Source: Neptunicoccus cionae (GTDB lineage: Bacteria; Pseudomonadota; Alphaproteobacteria; Rhodobacterales; Rhodobacteraceae). From it: 64,000 nt of DNA. The notes under the pieces were generated by a model. The model saw only the letters and a program-made list of their open reading frames with translations. It was not told where the DNA came from and did no database searches. The position numbers were made by a program, and so were the translations under genes. The stretch lies in NCBI RefSeq assembly GCF_014643735.1, contig NZ_BMKA01000001.1:992001-1056000 (forward strand), in the 5' to 3' direction. This document shows positions 30,496 to 39,574 of this stretch, in pieces (the first letter of the stretch is position 1; the number at the start of each line of letters is the position of its first letter).

Positions 30496-30661
30496 ATTGC
30501 AAACTCCACTTCCTCCGCTTAGCTGCCCTCGACTTACGCTTCAGCGGTGCACCGATATCGACCCAAAGACCTAGCCGCGTCCTTACTTCCCAGCCCACCC
30601 TTGAACCTGATATTAAACATCTCCTGCTAAGTTGTGACAAATCGTTCAAAAAGGAGAATAC

Positions 30662-30844
30662 ATGACGATTGATCGCATTTTGAGGCAGAAGGAGGTGATG
30701 CACCTGACGGGGTTGAGCCGGTCCACAATCTACCGACGGATACAGAGCGGGGAGTTTCCGTCTCAGATCAAGCTGACCGCTCGGCTGGTGGGCTGGCGGC
30801 AGAGTGATCTGCAGCGCTGGTTGGATAAGAGAGAGGACGCCTGA
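30662..30844 (+). CDS. AlpA-family helix-turn-helix regulator
   Basis: 60 aa. The protein is a compact winged-helix/MerR-like DNA-binding unit: ILRQKEVMHLTGLSRSTIYR, RIQSGEFPSQIKLTARLVGW, RQSDLQRWLDKRE. This is the AlpA type found beside phage-like integrases and mobilisable islands, where it acts as an excisionase or activator of integrase genes. AAAAAGGAG lies about 5 bases upstream of ATG. It is followed by a strong terminator and faces a truncated relaxase gene, so it is likely a remnant of an integrative mobilisable element. Confidence 0.82.
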   Translation: MTIDRILRQKEVMHLTGLSRSTIYRRIQSGEFPSQIKLTARLVGWRQSDLQRWLDKREDA

Positions 30845-30914
30845 CGCGCGCAGTGCGGCTGAACCGTCTCCAGGAGAACTGATACACATCCGCCATACCT
30901 ACACACTTTTGTTT

Positions 30915-30936
30915 CAGGGCCCTTTCGCGGGCCCTG
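30915..30936 (+). terminator. Terminator after the AlpA-like gene
   Basis: CAGGGCCC and GGGCCCTG form a perfect 8-bp stem with a 6-base loop, followed on the plus strand by TTTCATTTTC. It overlaps the stop codon of the convergent relaxase remnant. Confidence 0.7.
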
Positions 30937-31242
30937 TTTCATTTTCATCGTCGGGCATCGGCTCTTCCTGTTCCAAGAGGGTCTCTAAATCGTCGATTAC
31001 CTCTTCATCGTTAACGTCATCGGCGAAGGGTGCTCTCTGCTTAGGCAGGTCGAACTCACGAACTGTTCTGCCACCCGAGCGTTCTCGATGGTCCGGTGCG
31101 TTTTGTGTCGTCCAGTGAGACCTGTTTGCAGGTGTCAGGGGTGGCGGAACAGGCAGTGGCTTCTGCGGGCGCCCCAGAGTGGCCTTGATGCTGCGGCTCC
31201 AGTTCTTGAAGAACCGGAACAAGGCCTCCCAACCATCCCCGT

Positions 31243-31665
31243 CTAGAAAGCTCCAATCCAGAACGCTATGAGCAAGCCCAGCATCCCCAGTTGGAGTATC
31301 CCGAAGGCGATCTGCCCTATCAACAGCCTGCGCTGAGCCGATTGCATTTCCTTTGTCCGATTTTGGATCAGACTGCCTAGGGTTTTCAGCTGCTTGTGTG
31401 TTTCCGTTTGGCGGTTCGCCAGTACCGTCATGTCTTGCCTGATCTTGTCCGTGGACTTCTTTTGAATCTGGAAAGTCTTCTCTACCTGATGCAGTGACTT
31501 GAGTGTCGGGTGCATCGCTTGCTCCATCAGGGCGGGCATCTCGGCGATCCGCGCCTGTGTCTGTGTGTTCGAGGCGCGGGTCTGTGCCAGTGCCTCCTGT
31601 AGTGGTACGGCCAAGGCTACGCTTTTTTGCTCCGACAACTGCCGGAAAGTCTCTGTCTGGCTCAT
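31243..31665 (-). CDS. MobB/MbeB-like coiled-coil protein nested in the relaxase frame
   Basis: 140 aa in a different frame of the same strand, fully inside the relaxase remnant. Residues 10-110 form a Gln/Lys/Glu-rich region likely to be a coiled coil (e.g. QVEKTFQIQKKSTDKIRQDM, ANRQTETHKQLKTLGSLIQN), followed by one membrane helix (FGILQLGMLGLLIAFWIGAF) at the C-terminus. It has its own ribosome site, AGAGGA, about 8 bases before ATG. Mobilisable plasmids such as ColE1 and R1162 carry accessory genes (mbeB/mbeD, mobB) inside the relaxase gene with just this coil-plus-membrane layout. Function in a truncated element is doubtful. Confidence 0.65.
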   Translation of the reverse strand: MSQTETFRQLSEQKSVALAVPLQEALAQTRASNTQTQARIAEMPALMEQAMHPTLKSLHQVEKTFQIQKKSTDKIRQDMTVLANRQTETHKQLKTLGSLIQNRTKEMQSAQRRLLIGQIAFGILQLGMLGLLIAFWIGAF

Positions 31666-32239
31666 ATGAAAATCCTCTTTCTGTTAAATTCTTTAAGGTA
31701 AAACTGCGGCCGAGCTTGGAGGCCGATATGTGATGCTCCTCAAGCCCAAAGGAGAAGCCGGATAACCTGCCGGTCGTCTCGGAGACATTCGGGCGCACAT
31801 CGACGCCGCAGGCCTCTAACGCCTCTACAAAGTCGGTGGCGGTGATCCGCGCGGAAGTCAGATCCTTCAGCAGACCTTTCAGTTGGGCTTTACTGGAGAT
31901 CACACCCCGATGGGCCATCTCGAACTCACCGCGTTTCGGTGCTGCGATATGATCCCGTGCCTTGTCAGGGTCGAGCAGATGGGACGGGTCCACGCGGACC
32001 AGATCAAAGCGCTCTCGAGAAAAGATCATCCTGTTGCCTGAAGACATGCACCGTAGCGTGCCCTGCGTTGGGCACTTCGCTTCCCATTTCGACAAAGTTC
32101 AAATTTCGTCCGGACACTTCGCAACCGCTGCATATTACCGTGTGAATCTAGACTGCGACTTTTACTTTGATGACGAGTTCGGTCACGAAGACGAAGGCAC
32201 ACCATACTGGTCTTGGTAGTGTCACGTATCTTTTGCTGT

Positions 32240-32483
32240 CGAAAACAAAAAGCGGTCGTTGGCGCAGCCGCAGCGAATTTCCGCAAAGTCCGCATTTTTC
32301 CAGTTCGCGGCAGCGATTATGGAGGTCGGCTATCGCAGTTTGAGATCACAACCTGTTTGGTAACTTTGGGCTGGGACCAGTCATCCAGCTGGTCGCGATG
32401 CTGCGTGCAACGTCAAGTTAGGAGTGCCGCAGCGCCGCAAGTCCGGTTTGAGCCCAGACTAACCGATGCTGCAAGGTGCATGA
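32240..32483. repeat. Diverged intergenic repeat, copy B
   Basis: The segment 32366-32483 aligns along its whole length with 36551-36669 at roughly 80% identity by eye; the shared cores include GGGCTGGGACC, GGTCGCG, CGCCGCAAGTCCGGTTTGAG and ATGCTGCAAG. The preceding part (32240-32290: GTTGGCGCAGCCGCAGCGAA...GTCCGCA) matches copy C at 40.3 kb. The gap between the relaxase remnant and the serine recombinase (32096-32653) has no other supported feature. Confidence 0.75.
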
Positions 32484-32653
32484 ACGACCGAAAAGTCTCA
32501 TTAGCTGCCATTTGCATTGGGCCCTTCTGGATTGTCTGTCCATTGGCGGATCTCGCCGAGAACCATTATGCCTGGGCTGAGAACAGGCCGTTAGATTGGC
32601 AGAGAAGTAAGCCCGCTATCGTTGTGCCATCGATTAAGCTGAAACCGAACGAC

Positions 32654-33220
32654 CTAGCCCGTTTCGGTTGGCATCGTCTTGAGGCGGGAGATTGTTGATC
32701 TACTTACGCCCAAGAGCCTGCCGATCTCTGCTGCGGTCTTGCCCATCGACAGTAGGGAAAGCGCCTCAGCCCGGTCGGTCTCGCTTAGCTTCTTGGGTCG
32801 CCCTTTGCTCAGCCCGATAGACTTTGGGCGATCTTCGACAGCGCGGCTTTCCAGATCAGCCAAACCCAACTCGTAATCTATAACACCGCCAAGGATATCC
32901 AGAACCACCTCTGCGCGTTCGCCCTCAGTGTTGGCCCAAGGCTCTGCAATTGAACGAAATGCAGCTCCTTTTTTGCGCAGCATTTCTATCAGATTAAGAA
33001 GCTCAGCGATTGAATCGGCGACGGCTGACAACCTTGACACAACGACAACGTCCCCGGCTGAAACATCCGCTAGAAAAGTTTCCAGCGAGTTCGCCCCATC
33101 ATCTCCGTCTGCAGTAGTATCGCTCCAAACACGATCGCAGCCTTGCCGCTGAAGCTCGCTTAGCTGGACTTCATTTCGATACAATTTTGCCGATACGCGC
33201 GCATATCCGATTTTTACCAT
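32654..33220 (-). CDS. Serine recombinase (resolvase/invertase family)
   Basis: 188 aa. The catalytic domain begins KIGYARVSA with the nucleophile Ser10, followed by the typical GCDRVWSDTTADGDD region, AGDVVVVSRLSAVADSIAEL, and a C-terminal helix-turn-helix (TAAEIGRLLGVSRSTISRLK) preceded by GRPKKLSETD. In active family members the third block reads DRLGR; here the first arginine (SRL) is kept but the second is replaced by Ala/Val (LSAVADS), which may weaken or abolish activity. It lies between a relaxase remnant and the NCS1 transporters and would be the resolvase of an old transposon or plasmid. Confidence 0.85.
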   Translation of the reverse strand: MVKIGYARVSAKLYRNEVQLSELQRQGCDRVWSDTTADGDDGANSLETFLADVSAGDVVVVSRLSAVADSIAELLNLIEMLRKKGAAFRSIAEPWANTEGERAEVVLDILGGVIDYELGLADLESRAVEDRPKSIGLSKGRPKKLSETDRAEALSLLSMGKTAAEIGRLLGVSRSTISRLKTMPTETG

Positions 33221-33306
33221 TTGCGTTCATACTCGCCGTTGTTCTTGACTAATGCACGCGGTTCTGCACGACCATAGCGTTGGGCCAAAGAAAAGACAAT
33301 CACTCC

Positions 33307-34749
33307 ATGAGCCATCGGGACGCTATGCGGGACGCATCAACTCAAATTCACAAAGATCCCAGCCTCTATAATGAGGATCTAGCACCGACGCCTTCAGGCG
33401 AGCGCGACTGGGGCTGGTTTGAGCTGCTCAACGTATGGGCCAATGATGTGCAATCGCTGTTTGGTTATACATTGGCGGCATCACTTTTTGTGACCTACGG
33501 ACTGAATGGGTGGGCGGTGTTTGCCGGAATCGTACTGGCAGGTTTTGTCGTCATGGGCCTGGTCAATCTGATCGGCAAACCCAGCGTCGAACACGGGATT
33601 CCATTTCCCGTTATGGCACGCGCCAGCATGGGCGTGCGGGGCGCAAATTTCCCAGCCATGATCCGCGCCGTCGTCGCCATCTTTTGGTTTGGAGTTCAGA
33701 CCTATTTTGCTTCAACCGCGCTGGCGCTGGCGCTTATTGCACTGATTGGGTCAAATGGCCCGTCCGTCTTTCTGGGCTTTAGTTCCATCCAGTGGATCGC
33801 CTTCTTGGCGGTATGGGCATTTCAGATCACGTTATTTTGGAACGGGATCGATCTCATCGTGAATTTCCTCAATTTCGCGGGTCCATTTGTCTACGTTGTG
33901 ATGGTGACACTTGCCGTTACGATCTGGATCGAGGTTGGTAATGATCTGTGGCTGGAACTTGGTACGATCTTTCGTGGCACAGGCAACTATCATGGCAGTT
34001 CGCTGGGGGCATTTGTCGCCATTGTCGGCACTATGATCGCCTATTTTTCAGCTGTTATCATCAACTTTGGCGATTTCTCGCGGTTCGTGCGCTCGGAGCA
34101 TGAGATGCGCAAAGGCAACCTGCTGGGTCTACCAATAAACATCGCCTTCTTTTCATTGATTGCCCTGATCGTGACAGCAGGGACTGTTGCGCTTTGGGGT
34201 GAGCCGATGACCAATCCAACAGACATTGTTGCCCGCATAGATTCATTGCCTTTGACAATACTTGCAGCAATTACATTTTTCGCCGCCACGGTCGGGATCA
34301 ACCTTGTCGCAAACTTCATCCCACCCGCCTATGACCTTGCAAACCTGATGCCCAGCCGGATCAATTTCCGTGTCGCTGGCATCATCACGTCTGCCTGTGC
34401 GTTGGTGATCGGGGGCCTTTGGGTGTCGACAATCAGTCAGATCGGAATCTTGGGTCTTGTGAACACATTGGGGGCCGTTCTGGCACCGGTCTACGGCATC
34501 ATCGTTGTCGATTATTATCTGGTCAAATTCGGCAAGCTGGATGTTGACCAGCTCTTCTCGGCGGCGTGCGACGGAGAATATTTCTACACCAACGGCTGGA
34601 ACATTGCGGCAATCGTGTCCTTCGTTTTACCAGCAACATTTTCAGTCCTGACGGTTTGGGTTCCGATGCTGAATGCTCTTTCGGGATTCGCATGGGTGAT
34701 CGGCGCAGGGTTTGGAGGCGTCTTCTACTGGGCAATCGCGAAGCGTTAG
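33307..34749 (+). CDS. NCS1-family nucleobase/hydantoin:cation symporter, copy 1
   Basis: 480 aa with 12 membrane segments. The start of helix 1 reads FELLNVWANDVQSLFGYTLAAS, and HGIPFPVMARASMGVRGANF followed by AIFWFGVQTYFASTAL matches the Mhp1/HyuP/PucI-type region that lines the substrate site. Such transporters bring in hydantoins, allantoin, uracil or related compounds with Na+ or H+. The substrate cannot be told from sequence alone. ATG 33307 is preferred over TTG 33280. It is followed after 137 bases by a clear paralogue. Confidence 0.85.
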   Translation: MSHRDAMRDASTQIHKDPSLYNEDLAPTPSGERDWGWFELLNVWANDVQSLFGYTLAASLFVTYGLNGWAVFAGIVLAGFVVMGLVNLIGKPSVEHGIPFPVMARASMGVRGANFPAMIRAVVAIFWFGVQTYFASTALALALIALIGSNGPSVFLGFSSIQWIAFLAVWAFQITLFWNGIDLIVNFLNFAGPFVYVVMVTLAVTIWIEVGNDLWLELGTIFRGTGNYHGSSLGAFVAIVGTMIAYFSAVIINFGDFSRFVRSEHEMRKGNLLGLPINIAFFSLIALIVTAGTVALWGEPMTNPTDIVARIDSLPLTILAAITFFAATVGINLVANFIPPAYDLANLMPSRINFRVAGIITSACALVIGGLWVSTISQIGILGLVNTLGAVLAPVYGIIVVDYYLVKFGKLDVDQLFSAACDGEYFYTNGWNIAAIVSFVLPATFSVLTVWVPMLNALSGFAWVIGAGFGGVFYWAIAKR

Positions 34750-34886
34750 CGCGGTAATTTATCCGAAGCCTTCGGGCGGGGGAGTGGCCACGTGACAAGG
34801 CCAAGATTGGACAGGGCAGTCAGCCCAAGCCAAGTCACGCACAAAACAAATAGGGGACAATCCCCACATCCATCTTGGAGGAAGAC

Positions 34887-36293
34887 ATGGACAGTAAAAG
34901 CACGACGAATCCCGAAGGGGATACACTAAATCCTGCAACACCGGACGAAAAAACTTGGGGGTCGTTCGCGATCTTCAACGTCTGGGCCAACGATGTGCAA
35001 TCGCTCTTTGGCTATTCATTGGTTGCCTCGCTCTTTATCTCGTTTGGCGTCGGGGGTTTGACAGCATTTGCAGCGTTGATCGCCTCTGGGCTTTTCGTAA
35101 TGTTCATGGTGAACCTTTCTGGTGCACCCGGTGAAAAGTACGGCATTCCGTTTCCGGTTCTAGCGCGCTCCAGCATGGGCACGGCAGGTTCCAAATTGCC
35201 AGCTGTCCTGCGCGCCGTTGTGGCGGTGTTTTGGTACGGTGTTCAGGTCTATTTCGCATCCACTGCACTCTCGTTGCTGATCCGTTCGCTAACAGGCATC
35301 AGTGGTGGAACGGAGATGCTGGGATTGACCGGAATTGATTGGCTCTCTTTCGTTGTTGTTTGGGCCATCCACATCGCGATCTTCTGGCGCGGCATGGGCT
35401 GGGTTGAAAAATTCCTCAATTTCGCCGGGCCGTTTGTCTATATCGTAATGATCGGTCTTGTGATCGTGCTTTGGCAGCGTGCTGATGGGCAATTGCTGAG
35501 CGCGACTGCAACAATCTTTGCTAATCCAGAGGGGACATTCAGCACTGAACTCAAAGGCTTCATCGCTATTTTTGGAACCATGGTCGCCTATTTCTCAGCT
35601 GTGATGATCAACTTCTCTGACTTCTCACGCTATTCTCGTAGCAAGGCATCCATGAAAATAGGCAACCTGACCGGATTGCCGCTGAACATGATCCTGTTCT
35701 CAGCATTGGCGCTTTTGACAACAGGTGGTGCTGCCGTTGTGTTTGGCGAAGCTATCATCAACCCAACCGAGATTGTCGAAAGAACTGACAGCGTTTTGTT
35801 GGCCATTATCGCGGCGATCACGTTCTTCGCAGCGACTGTAGGCATCAATCTGGTTGCGAACTTCATCCCTGCGGTGAATGGCATCGCCAACCTCGCACCG
35901 GGCAAGATCAGCTTCCGTCAAGCGGGTTTGGCCACGTCAGTCTTTGCCTTGGTTATCGGTGGACTGTGGACGGCCGTCATCTCAAACATCGGGATTTCTG
36001 GGTTCGTTAACACACTTGGTGCAACGCTGGCACCGATCTTCGGTATCATGATTGTTGATTACTACAAGATTCGCAAAGAAGAGCTGAACGTTGATGACCT
36101 CTACAACTTGGAAGGTGGAGACTATCATTACGGGAATGGCTGGAACGACAAGGCACTGATGGCCTTTGGGATTGCTTCCGTGTTCTCAGTCGCGACGGTT
36201 TGGGTCCCAGCATTGGGCTTCTTGTCAGGCTACGCTTGGATCATCGGCGCAATCCTTGGCGGCGTTGTCTATCTTGCGGTTACAAAAAAGTAA
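34887..36293 (+). CDS. NCS1-family nucleobase/hydantoin:cation symporter, copy 2
   Basis: 468 aa, 12 membrane segments, clearly a paralogue of copy 1: both share NVWANDVQSLFGY, IPFPV-AR-SMG, AAITFFAATVGINLVANFIP and the C-terminal GIIVVDYY/GIMIVDYY block. The start is ATG 34887, with GGAGGAAGAC immediately upstream; the frame from TTG 34875 adds only four residues that are the ribosome site itself. The two copies may differ in substrate or affinity, or one may act as a sensor for the two-component system downstream. Confidence 0.85.
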   Translation: MDSKSTTNPEGDTLNPATPDEKTWGSFAIFNVWANDVQSLFGYSLVASLFISFGVGGLTAFAALIASGLFVMFMVNLSGAPGEKYGIPFPVLARSSMGTAGSKLPAVLRAVVAVFWYGVQVYFASTALSLLIRSLTGISGGTEMLGLTGIDWLSFVVVWAIHIAIFWRGMGWVEKFLNFAGPFVYIVMIGLVIVLWQRADGQLLSATATIFANPEGTFSTELKGFIAIFGTMVAYFSAVMINFSDFSRYSRSKASMKIGNLTGLPLNMILFSALALLTTGGAAVVFGEAIINPTEIVERTDSVLLAIIAAITFFAATVGINLVANFIPAVNGIANLAPGKISFRQAGLATSVFALVIGGLWTAVISNIGISGFVNTLGATLAPIFGIMIVDYYKIRKEELNVDDLYNLEGGDYHYGNGWNDKALMAFGIASVFSVATVWVPALGFLSGYAWIIGAILGGVVYLAVTKK

Positions 36294-36550
36294 CTTTCGA
36301 ACGACGCCTAGCTATGGGCTGCCCCCAACTGGGTGCCATTCGTGGCACCCTCTTTTACTCACGACTTGCGATGGCTTCGGTTTGGCGGTCGTTGCTGCTT
36401 TAGAGAACAGACCAGACATTCCTAGCTATCTCCGCAATGTCGGTTTTGTCCGCACACCGGACCTTCGCCCTTCAAAAATGCTGCACGATGCACGAATGGC
36501 TGGTCTCGGGAAGCCGCAATGCGGCACCCACGCTAGGCATGAAGGTCGGC

Positions 36551-36669
36551 TCTGGGCTGGGACCGGTCATCCGGTTGGTCGCGCCGAAGCCTGCAAGGTC
36601 AAAATTTGCGTGCCTCACCGCCGCAAGTCCGGTTTGAGCCCAAATTAACAAATGCTGCAAGTTGCATAG
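36551..36669. repeat. Diverged intergenic repeat, copy A
   Basis: Aligns along 118-119 bases with copy B at 32366-32483. The rest of the 513-base gap (36294-36806) between the second NCS1 gene and the sensor kinase holds no supported gene; at 36474-36497 the words AATGCTGCACGATGCA resemble the end of the repeat (AATGCTGCAAGTTGCA), so part of a second copy may lie just before it. Confidence 0.75.
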
Positions 36670-36806
36670 ATATCCGCTCCCTTACCCCGACGAAAGTATG
36701 GAAATTGACAAATCATTTATGCGCGGAATCTCGATCGGGTTGTCATCGCGGCAAAGCCTTTGACCGTAGAAATACGGATTGGAGTTTGCGGCTACACCTG
36801 CGATGA

Positions 36807-38327
36807 ATGCTGATGACTGCCACAACCTCAAACAATTTCTGGCGATACGCTTTGTTATGGGCGTTTGCCGTCATGCTCACGCTAAGCGGGATGGCGCTTT
36901 TTGAACGACAAAGTCTGGTCCGTGAACTGACCGTCAAAAGTGCGACGCTGCATCGCTTGGCCTCCCAGCGGGCGGATCAGCATGACGCGCATCTGACATC
37001 TCTGTCTGCGATTTTTGTGGCGGGCGGGGGTGAGCGACAAGATTTGTTGTTGGATGTCGCCGCGACTATCACTCGATTCTATCCGCGTATCACGTCGGTG
37101 AATGTCGTCCCATACGACCCGTCGCAACCGGTGATAGAAACGCAGCCCAGGCAATCGGCACAACCGAGGGAGCGCATTATTGAAATGGCCCGCCGCTCAA
37201 CCGGAGCTTTGGAAATCGGCCAAGTGACAGAACTACCGGATCACTACCTGCTTGTAAAACGCACGCCCAATTCTGATGCGGCACAGCACGGTTTGGCGCT
37301 TATAATCGACGCGCGTGCGCTGATTGCCACGGAAGATCCGTTTTGGGACGCGCCATCGGCGTCTTTGCGTCTTTCCACACCGGACGGCCAAACGGCATTG
37401 GTGGGTCAGGTTTCACCGGCTGAGACCGGGTTTTCCAAACCGCTTGGCAGTGTGTCGCAACCTTTGGTGTTTGAAACCTCCTTGGCCATAGGGCTGTCTG
37501 ATCTCTTGCCGGTTGGGAAAGCGGTTTCAGTCATTGCACTGGTCACGACACTCTTTTTGCTGTCGGCTTTCGGTTTCAAGCAACGCGCGCGCACCAAAGA
37601 TGCAGAGAACAGCGCCAAGCTGAGCGCGCAGGAAACGCGGCTTGCCCATGCCTCTCGCGTCAATGCGATGGGTGAAATGGCTAGCGGCATGGCCCATGAG
37701 CTGGCCCAACCGCTGACCGCGATCCTGAGCCAAGCACAGGCTGGCAAACACTTAGCGCGGCGCGGTGACGTCGCGCGTCTTGGCACTGTGTTGGACGACA
37801 CGGTATCCCAAGCACAGCGTGCGGCGAACATCCTTGATCGCTTGCGACGATGGAGCAAACCGAACCGTGCCCCATCTGAGGCCTGTTCGGTCCATGAAGC
37901 CGCCCAAAGCGTGCAGAACCTGCTGACATTGGAGGCCAAGACGAACGGGGATGCGATTATCTTATCGTTGCATGATAGTCCCCTCTTTATCGACGCCGAT
38001 CCGGTCGAGTTAGAACAGGTTGTAATTAATCTGGTGCGCAACGCGCTCGATGCCTCGGACGCGGCACAGGTCATGATCCGCACACATGTCGTAGGTCACT
38101 CGGTCATTTTAGATGTCAGCGATACTGGGCCAGGAGTGCCTGAGCACCTCAAGCCCCGCATCTTTGAACCTTTTGTAACTGGCAAACCGGATGGAACGGG
38201 GCTTGGCCTCGCGCTGTGTCAAAGCCTGGTTGATGAAATGGGCGGCGATATCGCGCTGTTGGACAACACCAAACAGACCACGTTCCGCTTGTCCCTGCCG
38301 CTTTCGACCAAGGCTGTCGCACCATGA
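36807..38327 (+). CDS. Membrane sensor histidine kinase
   Basis: 506 aa. Two membrane helices (about residues 10-30 and 232-250) enclose a periplasmic sensor domain of about 200 residues. The cytoplasmic part has the H-box AMGEMASGMAHELAQPLTAI with the phosphorylated histidine, the N-box VINLVRNALDASD, G1 DTGPGVP and G2 GTGLGLALCQ. The H-box resembles the DctB/FixL kinase group. The 3' end overlaps the response regulator start by 4 bases. ATG 36807 is assumed; ATG 36813 is also possible. The signal is unknown; the adjacent transporters and exported HbpS-like protein are candidates for input. Confidence 0.88.
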   Translation: MLMTATTSNNFWRYALLWAFAVMLTLSGMALFERQSLVRELTVKSATLHRLASQRADQHDAHLTSLSAIFVAGGGERQDLLLDVAATITRFYPRITSVNVVPYDPSQPVIETQPRQSAQPRERIIEMARRSTGALEIGQVTELPDHYLLVKRTPNSDAAQHGLALIIDARALIATEDPFWDAPSASLRLSTPDGQTALVGQVSPAETGFSKPLGSVSQPLVFETSLAIGLSDLLPVGKAVSVIALVTTLFLLSAFGFKQRARTKDAENSAKLSAQETRLAHASRVNAMGEMASGMAHELAQPLTAILSQAQAGKHLARRGDVARLGTVLDDTVSQAQRAANILDRLRRWSKPNRAPSEACSVHEAAQSVQNLLTLEAKTNGDAIILSLHDSPLFIDADPVELEQVVINLVRNALDASDAAQVMIRTHVVGHSVILDVSDTGPGVPEHLKPRIFEPFVTGKPDGTGLGLALCQSLVDEMGGDIALLDNTKQTTFRLSLPLSTKAVAP

Positions 38328-38929
38328 CGAACCATGTTTACCTCGTTGATGATGATGAGGCCGTTCGCAACGCCTTAAGCCTTCTGTTGGAAACCGTCGG
38401 GCTGAATGTGCGCAGCTTTGCATCGCCCGAGACATTTTTGGCGCAAGCGGCAGACCTGACGCCGGGCTGCCTGATCCTTGATATTAGAATGCCTGCGATT
38501 TCGGGCCTTAAACTCCAAGAAAGGCTGACCGACCAAGGCGTGTCATGGCCCACGGTGATCATCAGTGGACACGGCGATATCGAGGCGTGTCGGCGCGCTT
38601 TTCGCAATGGGGCGATTGATTTCCTCAGCAAACCTGTGGACGAACAAGACCTGACCGACGCGATCCAGAAGGGTCACGGCGAGCTTGAAACCCACCAACA
38701 AGCCTCGGCAGAACGTGCCGAGGCAGTGGCGTTGGTCCAGCACTTGTCCACACGGGAGCAAGAAGTTCTTGAAATGATCGCGAAGGGTCTGACGACTAAA
38801 CAAATCGCCGATGCGCTGACCCTGTCGCCCCGAACGGTTGAAAGTCACCGCGCAGCAATTGCGGCCAAGGCAGGCACGTCTTCGGCGGCTGAACTCACGC
38901 GGTATTGGCTGGACGCCAACGCGGAATAA
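38324..38929 (+). CDS. FixJ/NarL-type response regulator
   Basis: 201 aa. The receiver domain begins NHVYLVDDDEAVRNALSLLL, with the phospho-acceptor Asp in CLILDIRMPAISG and the conserved Lys in FLSKPVDEQDL. A LuxR-type helix-turn-helix follows (about residues 138-195): LSTREQEVLEMIAKGLTTKQ, IADALTLSPRTVESHRAAI. It pairs with the kinase encoded just upstream (4-base overlap) and would control target promoters, perhaps those of the NCS1 genes or of the exported proteins downstream. The HbpS-like gene starts 107 bases after its stop. Confidence 0.9.
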   Translation: MTNHVYLVDDDEAVRNALSLLLETVGLNVRSFASPETFLAQAADLTPGCLILDIRMPAISGLKLQERLTDQGVSWPTVIISGHGDIEACRRAFRNGAIDFLSKPVDEQDLTDAIQKGHGELETHQQASAERAEAVALVQHLSTREQEVLEMIAKGLTTKQIADALTLSPRTVESHRAAIAAKAGTSSAAELTRYWLDANAE

Positions 38930-39035
38930 CACGCGGATCAGTAGAACTACGGACACCTTTGCGGATGCTACGAATATCGCGAGTCAGCGCGGCGAATTAG
39001 AAACGGAGCATCAGTTCAACAAAAGGAAATACACA

Positions 39036-39518
39036 ATGATCCGTTCCATCACTCTTGCCACAGCTCTGCTGACACCCATCGCAGCCTTCGCCCAAGACCT
39101 GCCCACAGCACCTTACTTGCCGCTCGAGATGGCAACCACAGCCGCCCAAGCCGCTGTCGCTGCATGTTCTGCTGAAGGCCACAACGTCAGCGTCGCAATC
39201 GTTGCGCGCAGCGGTGAGACCAAAGTGCTTTTGCGCGCTGACAATGCAGGCCCGCATACTGTCGGTTCCAGCACAGGCAAAGCGTTCACATCCGCCAGCA
39301 TGGGCCGTGACACGGCAGGTATTGCGGACTTTATCGGTGGAAACCCTGAGAATGGTGGTCTGCGCGATATGGACAGCCGTTTGGTCATTCAGGCTGGCGG
39401 TCTGCCAATCCGGATCGGTGGCGCATTGGTCGGTGGCATCGGTGTCGGTGGCGCACCATCCGGCGCGATTGACGAGACATGTGCCCGTGCAGGTCTTGAC
39501 GCAATCGGCGCTGAATAA
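39036..39518 (+). CDS. Exported HbpS/GlcG-family protein
   Basis: 160 aa. A signal peptide (MIRSITLATALLTPIAAFAQ) precedes the GlcG/HbpS domain: PLEMATTAAQAAVAACSAEG, then VSVAIVARSGETKVLLRADN, KAFTSASMGRDT, and the glycine-rich IRIGGALVGGIGVGGAPSG. Streptomyces HbpS is an extracellular haem-binding protein that interacts with the SenS sensor kinase. AAAAGGAAAT is upstream of ATG. The gene lies just after a two-component pair and just before an exported ankyrin protein, so an HbpS-like accessory sensor role is plausible. Haem binding cannot be proved from the sequence. Confidence 0.85.
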   Translation: MIRSITLATALLTPIAAFAQDLPTAPYLPLEMATTAAQAAVAACSAEGHNVSVAIVARSGETKVLLRADNAGPHTVGSSTGKAFTSASMGRDTAGIADFIGGNPENGGLRDMDSRLVIQAGGLPIRIGGALVGGIGVGGAPSGAIDETCARAGLDAIGAE

Positions 39519-39574
39519 TCCAATCGCGGCTCGCCCTTCATCGCGGCGGGCCACTCACTTTGAAAGGTGACACG

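Larger units (their letters stand above)
30914..32095 (-). pseudogene. Relaxase/mobilisation protein, C-terminal fragment
   Basis: An open frame of about 393 codons whose first third matches the region that follows the catalytic domain in MobA/TraI-type relaxases: EFEMAHRGVISSKAQLKGLL, ITATDFVEALEACGVDVRPN, FGLEEHHISASKLGRSFTLK. The rest is low-complexity, rich in Asp, Gly, Pro and Thr, with an acidic tail. The N-terminal nicking domain with its tyrosine and histidine triad is missing, so it cannot nick DNA. The first residues (to about 25) come from unrelated flanking sequence and the ATG is probably fortuitous. A second gene is nested inside in another frame. Confidence 0.65.

Noticed and set aside
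32213-32698. A 161-codon plus-strand frame
   Set aside because: It is made largely of the intergenic repeat (copy B), overlaps the serine recombinase end and has no protein-like conservation signs.
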